A stretch of 51,396 bases of DNA from Clostridiales bacterium (GTDB taxonomy: Bacteria; Bacillota; Clostridia; Oscillospirales; Oscillospiraceae), in contig JAAYOP010000050.1 in NCBI GenBank assembly GCA_012520295.1, positions 1 through 51,396 of the forward strand. The letters run 5' to 3'. The translations under genes were made by a program, and so were the position numbers. The notes beneath the pieces are model-generated. The model was not told the origin of the DNA. It saw only the letters and a program-made list of their open reading frames with translations, and made no database searches. Positions 17,144 to 25,495 of the stretch are shown one piece after another (the first letter of the stretch is position 1; the number at the start of each line of letters is the position of its first letter).

Positions 17144-18529
17144 TCAATTAAAAGCAGAAGCGTCCATTAAAGCAATCTCGATTTCATAGTACTGGCCTTG
17201 TCTGAAGACTTCGAGACTTACTTTGTCTCCGACACTCAGGCCATTTTGAATCTCAAGAATTGTCTCACTGCCCTTGACCTGTGTGCCGTTGACTGAAACG
17301 ATTATATCGCCGCGCATCAGGCCTTTATTGCACGCGTCGCTGTTTTCCCAGACATGCTCCACATATACGCCCGAGGGCAGATCATAAAACACGGATGCAA
17401 ACCTTGGGACATCCTTTGACAGAATACCCAGAGACGGACGACCTTTAATATATCCGTTTACCAGCAATTCTTCTACTATTGGCTTGGCTATCTTTATGGG
17501 AAGGGCAAATCCAATATCCTCGGTTGACAGATAGGCTGACACGATTTTCATATTGGTAATGCCAATTACCTGCCCACATCTGTTGATTAACGCTCCGCCG
17601 GAACTGCCGCAACTTAGCTCCGCATTGGTCTGAAGCAATGTTGTCTTATAACCGTTTAAGGTTATCTTGTCATTTATGGCGGATATTATACCATCGGTCA
17701 TCATAAGGGTATGGTTAATGGGATTTCCGATGGCCAAAACCTCGTCTCCAACCTGTATGTTGCCTGAATCTCCAAATTCGGCCGGCTTGAGCCTGGTGGC
17801 ATCAATCTTTAGGACAGCAAGGTCTGTGACAGCGTCTTTACCCACCAGGACAGCCTGATATTGCTTTTTATTGCTCAATACAGCATATATTTCAGACTGA
17901 TTATCCACTAAATGGTGATTTGTGAGAATATATCCGTCCGGGCTGAGTATGATGCCCGTACCCTTTATTTGTCCGCTGCTGCCGGCGGAATACACCGATA
18001 CAATTGAATCGACGCATTTTTTGTATATCTGCTGATAGGTAAGCTCCTGGGCGTCTACCGGAAGCTGCGAAATCACCATGGCAAAGCTGTCCAGCTTGAC
18101 TGAGCCCGGCTTTGGATCTGCATGGTTTTGAAGCTCATTTACCGAAGGTGTTGAAGAAAACATATCGTAAAAAAGCGGGTATTCATTCCTGTTTTCGGTG
18201 AGGGTTATGTTAATAGTCCCGTTTTCGCTTTTTATCTCCAGGTCATATCTTAAAAAAACCCACACTACCGCCAATACGATAAGAATAATAAACAGTCCTG
18301 AAAATAGCAGGGCAGCCGCTTTAAGCGGCTTAATTCTCTCGGTATATCGAGCTTCTCTATGGGGAGGAAATGCCGGCAGAGCTGATGATGAGCCAATTTT
18401 ATATGAATAGTCCCTGTCTGACTCTGCCGGCATGGAAATAGCACTGTCATAATAGCCTTCTACATAATACCGGCTACTACCCTTCTTTTCAGTTTTGTTA
18501 TCATCAATTTGTTTAATGTCGTCCGGCAT
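17144..18529 (-). CDS. Membrane-anchored HtrA-like serine protease with PDZ domain
   Basis: 461-residue protein. A charged, Tyr/Ser-rich cytoplasmic N-terminus of about 70 residues is followed by one membrane helix (about 71-94), so the rest lies outside the membrane. The trypsin-like domain (about 165-345) shows a catalytic triad at His206 (TNHHLV), Asp236 (TDLAVLKI) and Ser310 (CGSSGGAL). The serine motif is GSSGGA instead of the usual GNSGGA. A C-terminal PDZ domain follows (about 365-455, with GLMRGDIIVSVNG). It belongs to the HtrA/DegP family of surface quality-control proteases. It lies upstream of and on the same strand as the SLH protein, and downstream of a two-component system, which suggests an envelope-stress theme but not a proven operon. 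Confidence 0.9.
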   Translation of the reverse strand: MPDDIKQIDDNKTEKKGSSRYYVEGYYDSAISMPAESDRDYSYKIGSSSALPAFPPHREARYTERIKPLKAAALLFSGLFIILIVLAVVWVFLRYDLEIKSENGTINITLTENRNEYPLFYDMFSSTPSVNELQNHADPKPGSVKLDSFAMVISQLPVDAQELTYQQIYKKCVDSIVSVYSAGSSGQIKGTGIILSPDGYILTNHHLVDNQSEIYAVLSNKKQYQAVLVGKDAVTDLAVLKIDATRLKPAEFGDSGNIQVGDEVLAIGNPINHTLMMTDGIISAINDKITLNGYKTTLLQTNAELSCGSSGGALINRCGQVIGITNMKIVSAYLSTEDIGFALPIKIAKPIVEELLVNGYIKGRPSLGILSKDVPRFASVFYDLPSGVYVEHVWENSDACNKGLMRGDIIVSVNGTQVKGSETILEIQNGLSVGDKVSLEVFRQGQYYEIEIALMDASAFN

Positions 18530-18618
18530 TTTGGCAAGCCTCCCGAAGCTCTATAAGTATAGCTTACTTTACATAATCATGTGTTAATATAGTGTAAAAT
18601 ATCTATGAATACGCCTCG

Positions 18619-20112
18619 TCAGATATTGTTTTCATTCTCCTTTGTCTCACTGCTTTTAAGCCTTTTCCCCTCATGGTCTTTCAGCCTGCTGCTGTCCCTT
18701 AATGTGAGAGTGAAAACAAATTCAGTCTGCCTGTCACGGCTTTTGACATAAATATCTTCACCATATCCCGATATTATGCTTTTTACTATATACAAACCCA
18801 GTCCGACCCCTTCCCTGTCCTTGCTCCTGGAGCGGTCGGTTTTGTGGAATCTCTCGAAAATATAGGGGAGCTCATCCTCGGGAATACCTTCACCTGTATT
18901 AATTGTTGAAACATATGCCTTATCACCTTTTTTCCATATGCTGAGCCTGAGCTTTCCCCCTCTGTCTGAGAATTTCACCGCATTATCCACTATATTGTAA
19001 AGCACCTGGGTTATATCGTCCTCTTCGCCTTTTACAAACAAAGGCTCCTCCGGCACCAAAAGCTCAACCTCTATACTCTTCTGGGTGATTTTAGCTTCGT
19101 GAGACAGTATGACCTTTCTGGCAACCTCCGTCAGTTCAAAGCTGGAAGCGGCAAGACTTTTCGGGTCTATGCTCTGCATACGCGTTATCTCAAGCATCCT
19201 CCTGACAAGTCTGGACAGCCGCCTTGTCTCATCGGAGATTATTCTCAGATATCGGTCCCTTTGATCCGGCGGAATCGTTCCGTCCAGCAGGCCGTCGGCA
19301 AAGCCGGCTATGGCTGTCATAGGTGTTTTCAGCTCATGAGACACATTTGCGATAAACTCCCGGCGCAGGTTCTCCGATCTTGCTATGGAATCGGACATAT
19401 GGTTAAAGGATTCTATCAGCTCACCCATCTCATCATCTCTTCTGGCCCTTACCCTGGCTGAAAAATCTCCGGACGAAAACTTTCTGGCAACCTCGGCCAT
19501 TTCCCTTATGGGCGCCGCGTGTTTGCCCGTCAATACCAGGGACGCTATCAGGGATATGAGCATCACACCACAGGCCACTGCGAAAAACATAGTGGCAAAC
19601 GCTCTCCAAATCATAACCATTTCGTTGGCTCTGGCCGATACAAGGACATATCCCAGAGTGTCCGACGTGAAGGGGGATAAAACAGCCATGCCAGCTATGT
19701 ATTGAATTGAGTCATAATAGCCGTTTAAATCGGTCTTGGCGCTGTATTTGCCATACCTGTCTATTGTGGCCAGAACATGCTCCGGCAGAATCTTACCCAG
19801 ACGCGGGGACATAAGCTCCTCATCGGAGCAGGAAACCACGACTCCATTATTGTCACATATGGTGATATGCACAGCCGATGCCTGGGCAATTGAGGAGATG
19901 GTCATCCTCATATCCCAGTCGGACAAATCATATTCAGTGGCCTTTGCCGAAGCCGTTATTGAAACTATCGAGGCCGTTGCCTTCAGGGTCTCCTTTTTGT
20001 CATTTAAGACCATGTTGTAGCTCAGAGAAGCAAAGGCAATACAGAAAATTGAAAGGCTCAGCAGCACTATCCCGGCCATTACCAGGAAGTTGCGCATAAA
20101 AATGCTTTTCAT
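18619..20112 (-). CDS. Sensor histidine kinase
   Basis: 497-residue membrane kinase. Two membrane helices (about residues 10-33 and 172-195) flank an extracytoplasmic sensor domain of about 135 residues. A HAMP domain follows (about 196-248), then the phosphoacceptor domain with FIANVSHELKTP (His259) and a HATPase domain with the N box NIVDNAVKFSD and later G boxes (GEGIPEDE, GVGLGLYI). The layout is that of OmpR-family partners such as PhoR/WalK types, but there is no PAS domain. Its start overlaps the end of the response regulator gene by four bases, so the two form one operon and are surely partners. The signal is unknown; the HtrA-like protease gene downstream suggests envelope stress. 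Confidence 0.92.
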   Translation of the reverse strand: MKSIFMRNFLVMAGIVLLSLSIFCIAFASLSYNMVLNDKKETLKATASIVSITASAKATEYDLSDWDMRMTISSIAQASAVHITICDNNGVVVSCSDEELMSPRLGKILPEHVLATIDRYGKYSAKTDLNGYYDSIQYIAGMAVLSPFTSDTLGYVLVSARANEMVMIWRAFATMFFAVACGVMLISLIASLVLTGKHAAPIREMAEVARKFSSGDFSARVRARRDDEMGELIESFNHMSDSIARSENLRREFIANVSHELKTPMTAIAGFADGLLDGTIPPDQRDRYLRIISDETRRLSRLVRRMLEITRMQSIDPKSLAASSFELTEVARKVILSHEAKITQKSIEVELLVPEEPLFVKGEEDDITQVLYNIVDNAVKFSDRGGKLRLSIWKKGDKAYVSTINTGEGIPEDELPYIFERFHKTDRSRSKDREGVGLGLYIVKSIISGYGEDIYVKSRDRQTEFVFTLTLRDSSRLKDHEGKRLKSSETKENENNI

Positions 20113-20807
20113 ACGTTTTCAGGGTTTGTAGTTTCAAATTTGTAGCCCACACCCCAGACGGTTTTTAATGACCACTGGGGGCTTACATTCTCCAGCTTTT
20201 CTCTCAGACGCTTTATATGGACATCCACAGTCCTGGAGTCTCCGAAATAATCAAATCCCCACACCTCGTCAAGGAGTTGATTTCGTGTATATACCCTGTT
20301 GGGCGAGGATGCCAGATGGTAGAGAAGCTCCATCTCCTTGGGCGGTGTATCTACCCGCTTCCCGTCCACTAAAAGCTCGTAGGAATCCAGATTGATGACC
20401 AGCTTGTCAAAGACAAGCTTCTTTTCCTCCGAGCCGGCTGTCTGCCCGTATCTTCTCAATACGGCATGTATTCTGGCAAGCAGCTCCTTGACCTCAAAGG
20501 GCTTCGTAATATAGTCATCGGCTCCCATTTCCAGACCCGCCACCTTGTCAAAGGTCTCTTGCTTAGCCGTCAGCATTATTATGGGAACGTTGGAGGTCTT
20601 CCTGATAGCACGGCAAACCTCCCATCCGTCCATGGTGGGAAGCATTATATCAAGAAGCACCAGATCAGGCTTAAAGACCTTGACCTCGGCCACACCGGTG
20701 GCTCCGTCTCCGGCAATTCGAACCTGAAAACCGTCCTTTTCAAGATACAGGCGTAAGAGCTCGGCTATATTAACTTCATCTTCTATTACCAATACCTTTT
20801 TCGTCAC
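20109..20807 (-). CDS. OmpR-family response regulator
   Basis: 232-residue two-domain regulator. The receiver domain carries the acidic pair (VIEDE), the phosphorylated Asp53 (VLLDIMLP), Thr in MLTAK and Lys in KPF. The C-terminal winged-helix DNA-binding domain contains the recognition region SRTVDVHIKRLREKL. I choose the GTG at 20807 because GGAGG (minus strand, 20813-20817) stands five bases before it; the ATG at 20819 has no site. It is the first gene of a two-gene operon with the histidine kinase. Confidence 0.93.
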   Translation of the reverse strand: MTKKVLVIEDEVNIAELLRLYLEKDGFQVRIAGDGATGVAEVKVFKPDLVLLDIMLPTMDGWEVCRAIRKTSNVPIIMLTAKQETFDKVAGLEMGADDYITKPFEVKELLARIHAVLRRYGQTAGSEEKKLVFDKLVINLDSYELLVDGKRVDTPPKEMELLYHLASSPNRVYTRNQLLDEVWGFDYFGDSRTVDVHIKRLREKLENVSPQWSLKTVWGVGYKFETTNPENV

Positions 20808-20935
20808 GCCAACCTCCATTTCTTACAGCTATAAAAGCATGATATAAATCCACAGTCTAGTACCGCCACTATATCATTATAATTATATCTTCATGTAAAT
20901 ATCAAGGATGAATATTCTGTAAACTTAAAAGAATA

Positions 20936-20982
20936 AAAAGCTGCCTCAAAGGGACCCTAACATCACCTTGAAGCAGCTTTGC
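20936..20982 (-). terminator. Terminator of the rplJ-rplL operon
   Basis: Minus-strand hairpin with arms containing AAGCTGC and GCAGCTT, extended inward by about seven further pairs with one bulge, then TTTTT. It lies just after the rplL stop at 20999. Confidence 0.8.
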
Positions 20983-20998
20983 CATTGATTTGCTTTTT

Positions 20999-21385
20999 TT
21001 ATTTGAGCTCGACAGTCGCTCCGGCTTCCTCCAGCTTTTTCTTGACTTCCTCAGCCTCATCCTTGGAAACGCCTTCCTTAATCTTGGCGGGAACGCCTTC
21101 CACAAGAGATTTCGCCTCGGCAAGACCCAGGCCGGAAACAATCTCACGAACAGCCTTGATGACCTTGATTTTCTCGGATCCAAAGCTTGTCATAACAACA
21201 TCAAACTCTGTCTTCTCTTCAGCGGCCTCAGCTGCGGGAGCTGCGGCAGCGGCTGCAACGGCTACGGGAGCGGCAGCGGCGGAAACACCGAATTCATCTT
21301 CAAGGGCGTGTACAAGCTCAGAGAGCTCAAGAACTGTAAGATTTTTAATTTCTTCAATAAGTGCAGTTACTTTTTCACTGGCCAT
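20999..21385 (-). CDS. rplL: 50S ribosomal protein L7/L12
   Basis: 128-residue stalk protein with the standard layout: an N-terminal dimerisation helix, an alanine-rich hinge (about residues 33-55) and a globular C-terminal domain with [18 protein letters not shown] that binds translation factors such as EF-Tu and EF-G. Length and sequence are typical. It lies 44 bases after rplJ, with an AGGTTAATT leader before the ATG, and is the last gene before a terminator. Expression should be set by the L10 leader upstream of rplJ. Confidence 0.98.
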   Translation of the reverse strand: MASEKVTALIEEIKNLTVLELSELVHALEDEFGVSAAAAPVAVAAAAAAPAAEAAEEKTEFDVVMTSFGSEKIKVIKAVREIVSGLGLAEAKSLVEGVPAKIKEGVSKDEAEEVKKKLEEAGATVELK

Positions 21386-21429
21386 TTTAATTAACCTCCA
21401 ATTATGTTTGATAAGTTTGTTTGCCTACG

Positions 21430-21972
21430 CTAGGCAGCGTCTCCAGACTTCTTTTCCGCTATTGCGTTGAGCACAACGGCAAGTCCTCTGATATTCGCGT
21501 TCAGTACTGTCGCCAGGCCTGATACTGGCGCTATCATGGTTCCCAGGACCTTGGCAAGAAGCTCTTCCCTCGGGGGCAGCGCGGCAAGAGCCTTTATCTG
21601 GCTTTCTTCAATAAGCTTTCCGTCAGCAAAGCCAACCTTGATTTTAAGCGTGGAATCCTTTTTGGATGCATACTTGTATACAACCTTTGCCACCGCGACA
21701 GGATCGTCATAGCTGAGCGCCAAAGCGGTCGGACCGTTGAGATAGGGATCCAGCGCCTCAAAGCCCGTCTGATTTGCTGCGAATCTGGTAAGAGTGTTTT
21801 TAACAACGCTGTACTCGACACCTGCTTGGCCCATTTCGCGCCTCATCTCGGTATCTGTTGCAACCGTTGTTCCGGTAAAGTCCACAAATATACCCGCGCT
21901 GGCTCTTTTCAGCTTGTCGGCCAGCTCTGCGACTATAGCCTGTTTTTCACTCAATACCTTTTCGTTCGGCAT
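21430..21972 (-). CDS. rplJ: 50S ribosomal protein L10
   Basis: 180-residue L10, which anchors L7/L12 dimers at the ribosomal stalk base. The N-terminal globular domain shows VDFTGTTVATDTEMRRE and VVKNTLTR, and the C-terminal helix for L12 binding is present. I start at the ATG at 21972, with GGAGG eight bases upstream; the open frame begins earlier at a GTG that overlaps the ribosome binding site. The untranslated leader carries the autoregulatory L10 structure listed separately. Confidence 0.97.
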   Translation of the reverse strand: MPNEKVLSEKQAIVAELADKLKRASAGIFVDFTGTTVATDTEMRREMGQAGVEYSVVKNTLTRFAANQTGFEALDPYLNGPTALALSYDDPVAVAKVVYKYASKKDSTLKIKVGFADGKLIEESQIKALAALPPREELLAKVLGTMIAPVSGLATVLNANIRGLAVVLNAIAEKKSGDAA

Positions 21973-22019
21973 GTATTTCACCTCCGGAAATTATGTCGTC
22001 CGCGGGAATACTTTTATAA

Positions 22020-22185
22020 AATAAAAAACCCCCGCGTCTTTAGACACGAGGTTACACGGATTGGCAAAAATGCCAATTCCGATAAGCTATCTCAGTAAGC
22101 TTAAAAGTTTATAAGCCTTTAATAGCTTTCCTCGGCAGGACTTACGAAATAACACGTTATTTCACCTGCTGTCTATGGAACGCCA
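22020..22185 (-). ncRNA. Ribosomal protein L10 leader with transcription attenuator
   Basis: Read on the minus strand, the leader begins with the GACAGCAGG/CCUGCCGAGG pairing typical of the L10 leader family. It continues with a hairpin ATTGGCA/TGCCAAT (22061-22078) and ends in a GC-rich terminator stem (about 22030-22051) followed by TTTTTT. In known cases L10 or the L10-L12 complex binds this RNA and favours termination. Confidence 0.85.
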
Positions 22186-22189
22186 AAAG

Positions 22190-22218
22190 AGTATATCAGT
22201 TAAAAATGTGGTTGTCAA
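22190..22218 (-). promoter_or_regulatory. Promoter of the rplJ-rplL operon
   Basis: On the minus strand: TTGACA (22213-22218), a 17-base spacer, TATACT (22190-22195). Five of six -10 bases and all -35 bases match the sigma-A consensus, and the start point would fall just before the L10 leader. Confidence 0.88.
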
Positions 22219-22308
22219 TAATAATTTTATAAAAACATTACATTCGGAGAAGGCAGATATCATTGTTTAAATACCTGCTTACAACGCAATCAAACGCATA
22301 ATACAAAA

Positions 22309-22329
22309 GCATTTGTTCAGTGAACATTA
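22309..22329 (+). repeat. Left copy of a 21-base flanking repeat containing a palindrome
   Basis: This sequence recurs at 25332-25352 with one mismatch in 21. It contains the palindrome TGTTCA-G-TGAACA (22314-22326). It stands just upstream of the exporter promoter, so it could be an operator or the edge of a small repeated element. Confidence 0.7.
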
Positions 22330-22335
22330 TTTTTG

Positions 22336-22364
22336 TTGCTATTATTTTTATCCAGTGCTATAAT
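22336..22364 (+). promoter_or_regulatory. Promoter of the ABC exporter operon
   Basis: TTGCTA (22336-22341), a 17-base spacer and a perfect TATAAT (22359-22364). Transcription would start near 22371 and give a 5' leader of about 150 bases. Confidence 0.8.
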
Positions 22365-22383
22365 CTGCCTGTACCTTTCAAAA

Positions 22384-22472
22384 CGGGACATGAGCTGCGT
22401 ACCCCAAAGCCATGTCCCGGCATATTTTCACGTCTATCTATAGTGAGACTATACCCCGAGTGGCTGCTCGGG
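22384..22472 (+). promoter_or_regulatory. Structured 5' leader of the ABC exporter operon
   Basis: Three adjacent hairpins: CGGGACATG/CATGTCCCG (22384-22392 with 22411-22419, 18-base loop), TATAGT/ACTATA (22439-22453) and CCCGAG/CTCGGG (22455-22472). No T-run follows, so this is not a simple terminator. It may be a cis-regulatory RNA or aptamer; I do not recognise a known riboswitch class. Confidence 0.4.
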
Positions 22473-22523
22473 CACATTTTGCTGCGCTCAAATGGAGAAT
22501 ATGAGCCTTTAAGGAGGAATTAG

Positions 22524-23498
22524 ATGATCAGGGTATCCGGGCTAAATAAAACCTTCAGGGTTTCAAGGCGCAAAGCCGGTTTCGGAAACGCGCTCAGGGC
22601 TTTTATACGCCGTGAATACAACTCAGTGCAGGCGCTGCGCGATGTGAGCTTTAATATCCACGCCGGTGAAATGGTGGGCTATATAGGGCCCAACGGAGCG
22701 GGCAAAAGCACAACAATCAAAATTCTGTGCGGGATTTTGACCCCGGACAGCGGGGAATGTGAGGTAAACGGTCTGACCCCCTGGAGAGACAGGCGGCGCC
22801 ATGTCAGAGACATTGGCGTTGTATTCGGCCAGCGCTCCCAGCTTTGGTGGGATGTGCCGGTAATCGACAGCTTTGAGCTCTTGAAAGATATCTACAGGCT
22901 GGACACCGCTTCATATAAACGCACCCTGGACGAGCTGACAGGCCTGCTCGGGCTGTCTGAACTGCTGGAGACACCGACCCGCAGCCTCAGTCTCGGCCAG
23001 CGGATGCGCTGCGAAATCGCCGCCAGCCTGATACACCGCCCGAAAATACTGTTTTTGGACGAGCCCACCATCGGTCTTGACGCGGTTTCCAAAATAGCGG
23101 TCAGAGAGTTTATCAAAAAGCAAAACCGGGAATTTGGAACAACGGTTATTCTCACAACCCACGATATGCAGGATATTGAGGCTCTTGCCCAGCGAATCCT
23201 GCTCATCGGCAGGGGCAGAATATTGCTGGACGGAAGCCTGAGGGAGCTGAAGAAACGGTTTTCGGGCCTAAAAACAATAACCGTCGAATATGAGGGCAGC
23301 AGGCCGGTCCCCTGTCAAGGGATGAAGCTCATAAAGGACAGTGAGGGTCAGGCGTCATTTTCCATAGATACGGATTTTGTCTCCATATCCCAGGCAATAT
23401 CCCATATCTCCGGGACGGCAGAAATAAGGGATTTGTCCGTTGAGGGAGCCAAGGCCGAGGACATGGTAGTGGAACTGTATAAGGAGTATCGGATATGA
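22524..23498 (+). CDS. ABC-2 type exporter ATP-binding protein
   Basis: 324-residue ATPase with Walker A GPNGAGKST (about residues 54-62), signature LSLGQRMR (about 156), Walker B ILFLDEPTIGLD (about 173-184) and the H-loop TTHD. The signature is SLGQR, not SGGQ, typical of NodI/daunorubicin-type exporters and of ATPases paired with PF06182-type permeases. A C-terminal extension of about 90 residues follows the ABC core. AAGGAGG precedes the ATG by six bases. The stop overlaps the next gene by four bases. Cargo is unknown. Confidence 0.92.
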   Translation: MIRVSGLNKTFRVSRRKAGFGNALRAFIRREYNSVQALRDVSFNIHAGEMVGYIGPNGAGKSTTIKILCGILTPDSGECEVNGLTPWRDRRRHVRDIGVVFGQRSQLWWDVPVIDSFELLKDIYRLDTASYKRTLDELTGLLGLSELLETPTRSLSLGQRMRCEIAASLIHRPKILFLDEPTIGLDAVSKIAVREFIKKQNREFGTTVILTTHDMQDIEALAQRILLIGRGRILLDGSLRELKKRFSGLKTITVEYEGSRPVPCQGMKLIKDSEGQASFSIDTDFVSISQAISHISGTAEIRDLSVEGAKAEDMVVELYKEYRI

Positions 23499-24298
23499 GA
23501 GCTTATTTTTCTCTTTTCAGGATTCGGTTTATATCTGCCGTTCAGTATAGAACTGCCGCTCTGGCGGGCATAACCACCCAGTTTGCCTGGGGGTTTCTGC
23601 TGATATTTTCCTACAGAGCCTTTTACCGGAGCAACCCGGGCGCATTCTCCATGGAGTTTTCACACCTGACCTCCTATATCTGGCTGCAGCAGGCTTTTTT
23701 AAATCTTTTTGCAGGCTGGATCAGAGACAATGACATTATGGGAGCGATAACGGACGGAAGAATATCATATGAGCTGGCAAGACCCATAAGCCTGTATGGG
23801 AAATGGTTTTCACAAATAGCCGCCAACAGAGTTGGCCGCACCCTCCTCAGGTGCGCCCCAATACTCATTGTCGCTTTTATTCTTCCAGAGCCGATAGGAC
23901 TGGGGCTTCCCCCCGGCTTTGTTCACGCTGCCGGTTTTCTCGCCTCCATGCTCCTGGCACTGGGTGTAACCACGGCCTTTGTACTTCTGGTATACAGCCT
24001 TACCATATTCACCCTGTCCTCCTACGGTCTGTGGACGGTTCTTGTGATGCTGGGGGATTTTCTCTCCGGGCATATTATCCCCCTCACCTTTTTCCCCGGC
24101 GCCGCGAGAAGGATAGCCGAACTGCTGCCCTTTGCCGCCATGCAGAATATGCCCCTGAGAATATACAGCGGCAATATAGCCGGAGGGGATATCCTGCTTT
24201 GTATTTCCCTGCAGTGCTTTTGGCTTCTGGCTTTGTCGCTGCTCGGGTATCTTGTTATGAAAAAAGCGCTGACAAAAGTGATTGTTCAGGGAGGATAG
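23495..24298 (+). CDS. ABC-2 family permease, first subunit
   Basis: 267-residue integral membrane protein with about six helices. The pattern of an N-terminal amphipathic stretch, GRISYELARPISLYGKWF in the first cytoplasmic loop and a GDFLSGHIIPLTFFP segment resembles the ABC2_membrane_6 (PF06182) group. It forms a heteromeric exporter with the following subunit and the ATPase. The start overlaps the ATPase stop (ATGA). Confidence 0.85.
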   Translation: MRAYFSLFRIRFISAVQYRTAALAGITTQFAWGFLLIFSYRAFYRSNPGAFSMEFSHLTSYIWLQQAFLNLFAGWIRDNDIMGAITDGRISYELARPISLYGKWFSQIAANRVGRTLLRCAPILIVAFILPEPIGLGLPPGFVHAAGFLASMLLALGVTTAFVLLVYSLTIFTLSSYGLWTVLVMLGDFLSGHIIPLTFFPGAARRIAELLPFAAMQNMPLRIYSGNIAGGDILLCISLQCFWLLALSLLGYLVMKKALTKVIVQGG

Positions 24299-24304
24299 AT
24301 TTTT

Positions 24305-25081
24305 ATGAAGCTATACGGCAAATTTTTTATGATATATTTAAAAAGCCAGATGCAGTATAAAACCTCTTTTATACTCATGGTAATTGGAAATATGATCACA
24401 TCCTTTACTGCTTTTCTCGCAGTTTATTTCCTGTTCACTCAGATAAATCAGGTGGAGGGGTTTACATTCAGTGAGATACTCATATGCTTCTCTGCTGTTC
24501 TGATGGCATTTGCAGTAGCGGAGTGCTTCGCCAGAGGCTTCGATCAGTTTCCCTCCATGATATCAAACGGAGAGTTTGACAGGACTCTGGTCAGGCCGCG
24601 AAATGAGATATTCCTCGTCCTTGCTTCAAAATTGGATTTTAAACGTGTTGGACGCTTCATCCAGTCCGTCATAATGCTCATATACGCAGTAATTACCTGC
24701 GGCATCTTTTGGAGCATAGACAAAATTATAACCCTTGCTCTGATGATACTCTGCGGCAGCATTGTTTTCGCAGGCCTGTTTCTTGTCTATGCCTCCTTTA
24801 CCTTTTTCACTGTGGAGGGCCTGGAGTTTATGAATATTCTCACCGACGGGGGCCGAGAATTTGGTAAATATCCTTATTCTGTTTACGGTGAGGAAATATT
24901 GAAATTTCTCACCTTCGTGGTCCCCCTCGCTCTGGTTCAATACTATCCCCTTTTATATCTCCTGGACAGGACAGACAAAAAACTGTATATGTTCCTTCCC
25001 CTAGTCGGAGTCCTGTTTATAATTCCATGCTATGGCTTTTGGAGATTTGGTCTGCGCCACTATAAGTCCACAGGCTCCTGA
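24305..25081 (+). CDS. ABC-2 family permease, second subunit
   Basis: 258-residue membrane protein with about six helices, related in layout to the preceding permease. The cytoplasmic loop has SNGEFDRTLVRPRNEIFLVL, the counterpart of the ELARP loop, and the C-terminal half has FGKYPYSVYGE, a motif common in PF06182 permeases. It begins six bases after the first permease and ends the operon. The substrate is not deducible. Confidence 0.85.
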   Translation: MKLYGKFFMIYLKSQMQYKTSFILMVIGNMITSFTAFLAVYFLFTQINQVEGFTFSEILICFSAVLMAFAVAECFARGFDQFPSMISNGEFDRTLVRPRNEIFLVLASKLDFKRVGRFIQSVIMLIYAVITCGIFWSIDKIITLALMILCGSIVFAGLFLVYASFTFFTVEGLEFMNILTDGGREFGKYPYSVYGEEILKFLTFVVPLALVQYYPLLYLLDRTDKKLYMFLPLVGVLFIIPCYGFWRFGLRHYKSTGS

Positions 25082-25180
25082 ATTAATACTGCCTGCGGGC
25101 AGGCCTGTAGAAAAAGGTGAAGGCTGCAAGGGAAAAACTGTTTTTTGTTTTTTTACGGTCGGTGTTATAATTAATACCTG

Positions 25181-25338
25181 CTGAACAATTCAAAAACGCA
25201 ACAATGGCAATTTTTGACATTGTTTTTGAATTGTTCAGGTAGTCAATCAATATATCTGAAACGGGCAAAAAGTTTGTTTTGCCCGTCAAAAAGAGCAAAT
25301 TTGCTCTTTTTGCAAATGCGTTTCGCAAAACGCATTTG
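25181..25338. repeat. Four tandem hairpins after the exporter operon
   Basis: Four inverted repeats follow one another: A, CTGAACAATTC-type 17-bp stem (25181-25197 with 25222-25238, 24-base loop); B, ACGGGCAAAA stem of 10 bp (25261-25286); C, a perfect 26-base palindrome (25287-25312, CAAAAAGAGCAAA and its complement); D, an 11-bp stem CAAATGCGTTT (25313-25338). C and D touch with no gap. Stem C followed by T-rich sequence could terminate the exporter operon. No gene is supported in 25082-25495; the rest is AT-rich spacer and the leader of the next gene. Confidence 0.75.
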
Positions 25339-25352
25339 TTCAGTGGACATTA
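25332..25352 (+). repeat. Right copy of the 21-base flanking repeat
   Basis: Matches 22309-22329 at 20 of 21 positions in direct orientation. It overlaps the 3' arm of hairpin D. The core word TTGTTCAG also occurs at both arms of hairpin A (25181 and 25231). Confidence 0.7.
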
Positions 25353-25495
25353 ATGAGTTGCCGCCAAAGTCATACGGATACGAGAAATTAATGTGAGATT
25401 ATTCCAGCACAGGTGAACTTTATTTGCATTTCACCGTCATATATTAAAGGGCGGTTTTATTGCGCCGTATTAGGTTCTTTCGCAGAGGTAGATTT

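Noticed and set aside
17540-17620. HtrA-like protease as inactive because of GSSGGA
   Set aside because: Ser310 itself and the His and Asp are intact; Asn to Ser at the preceding position should not abolish activity.
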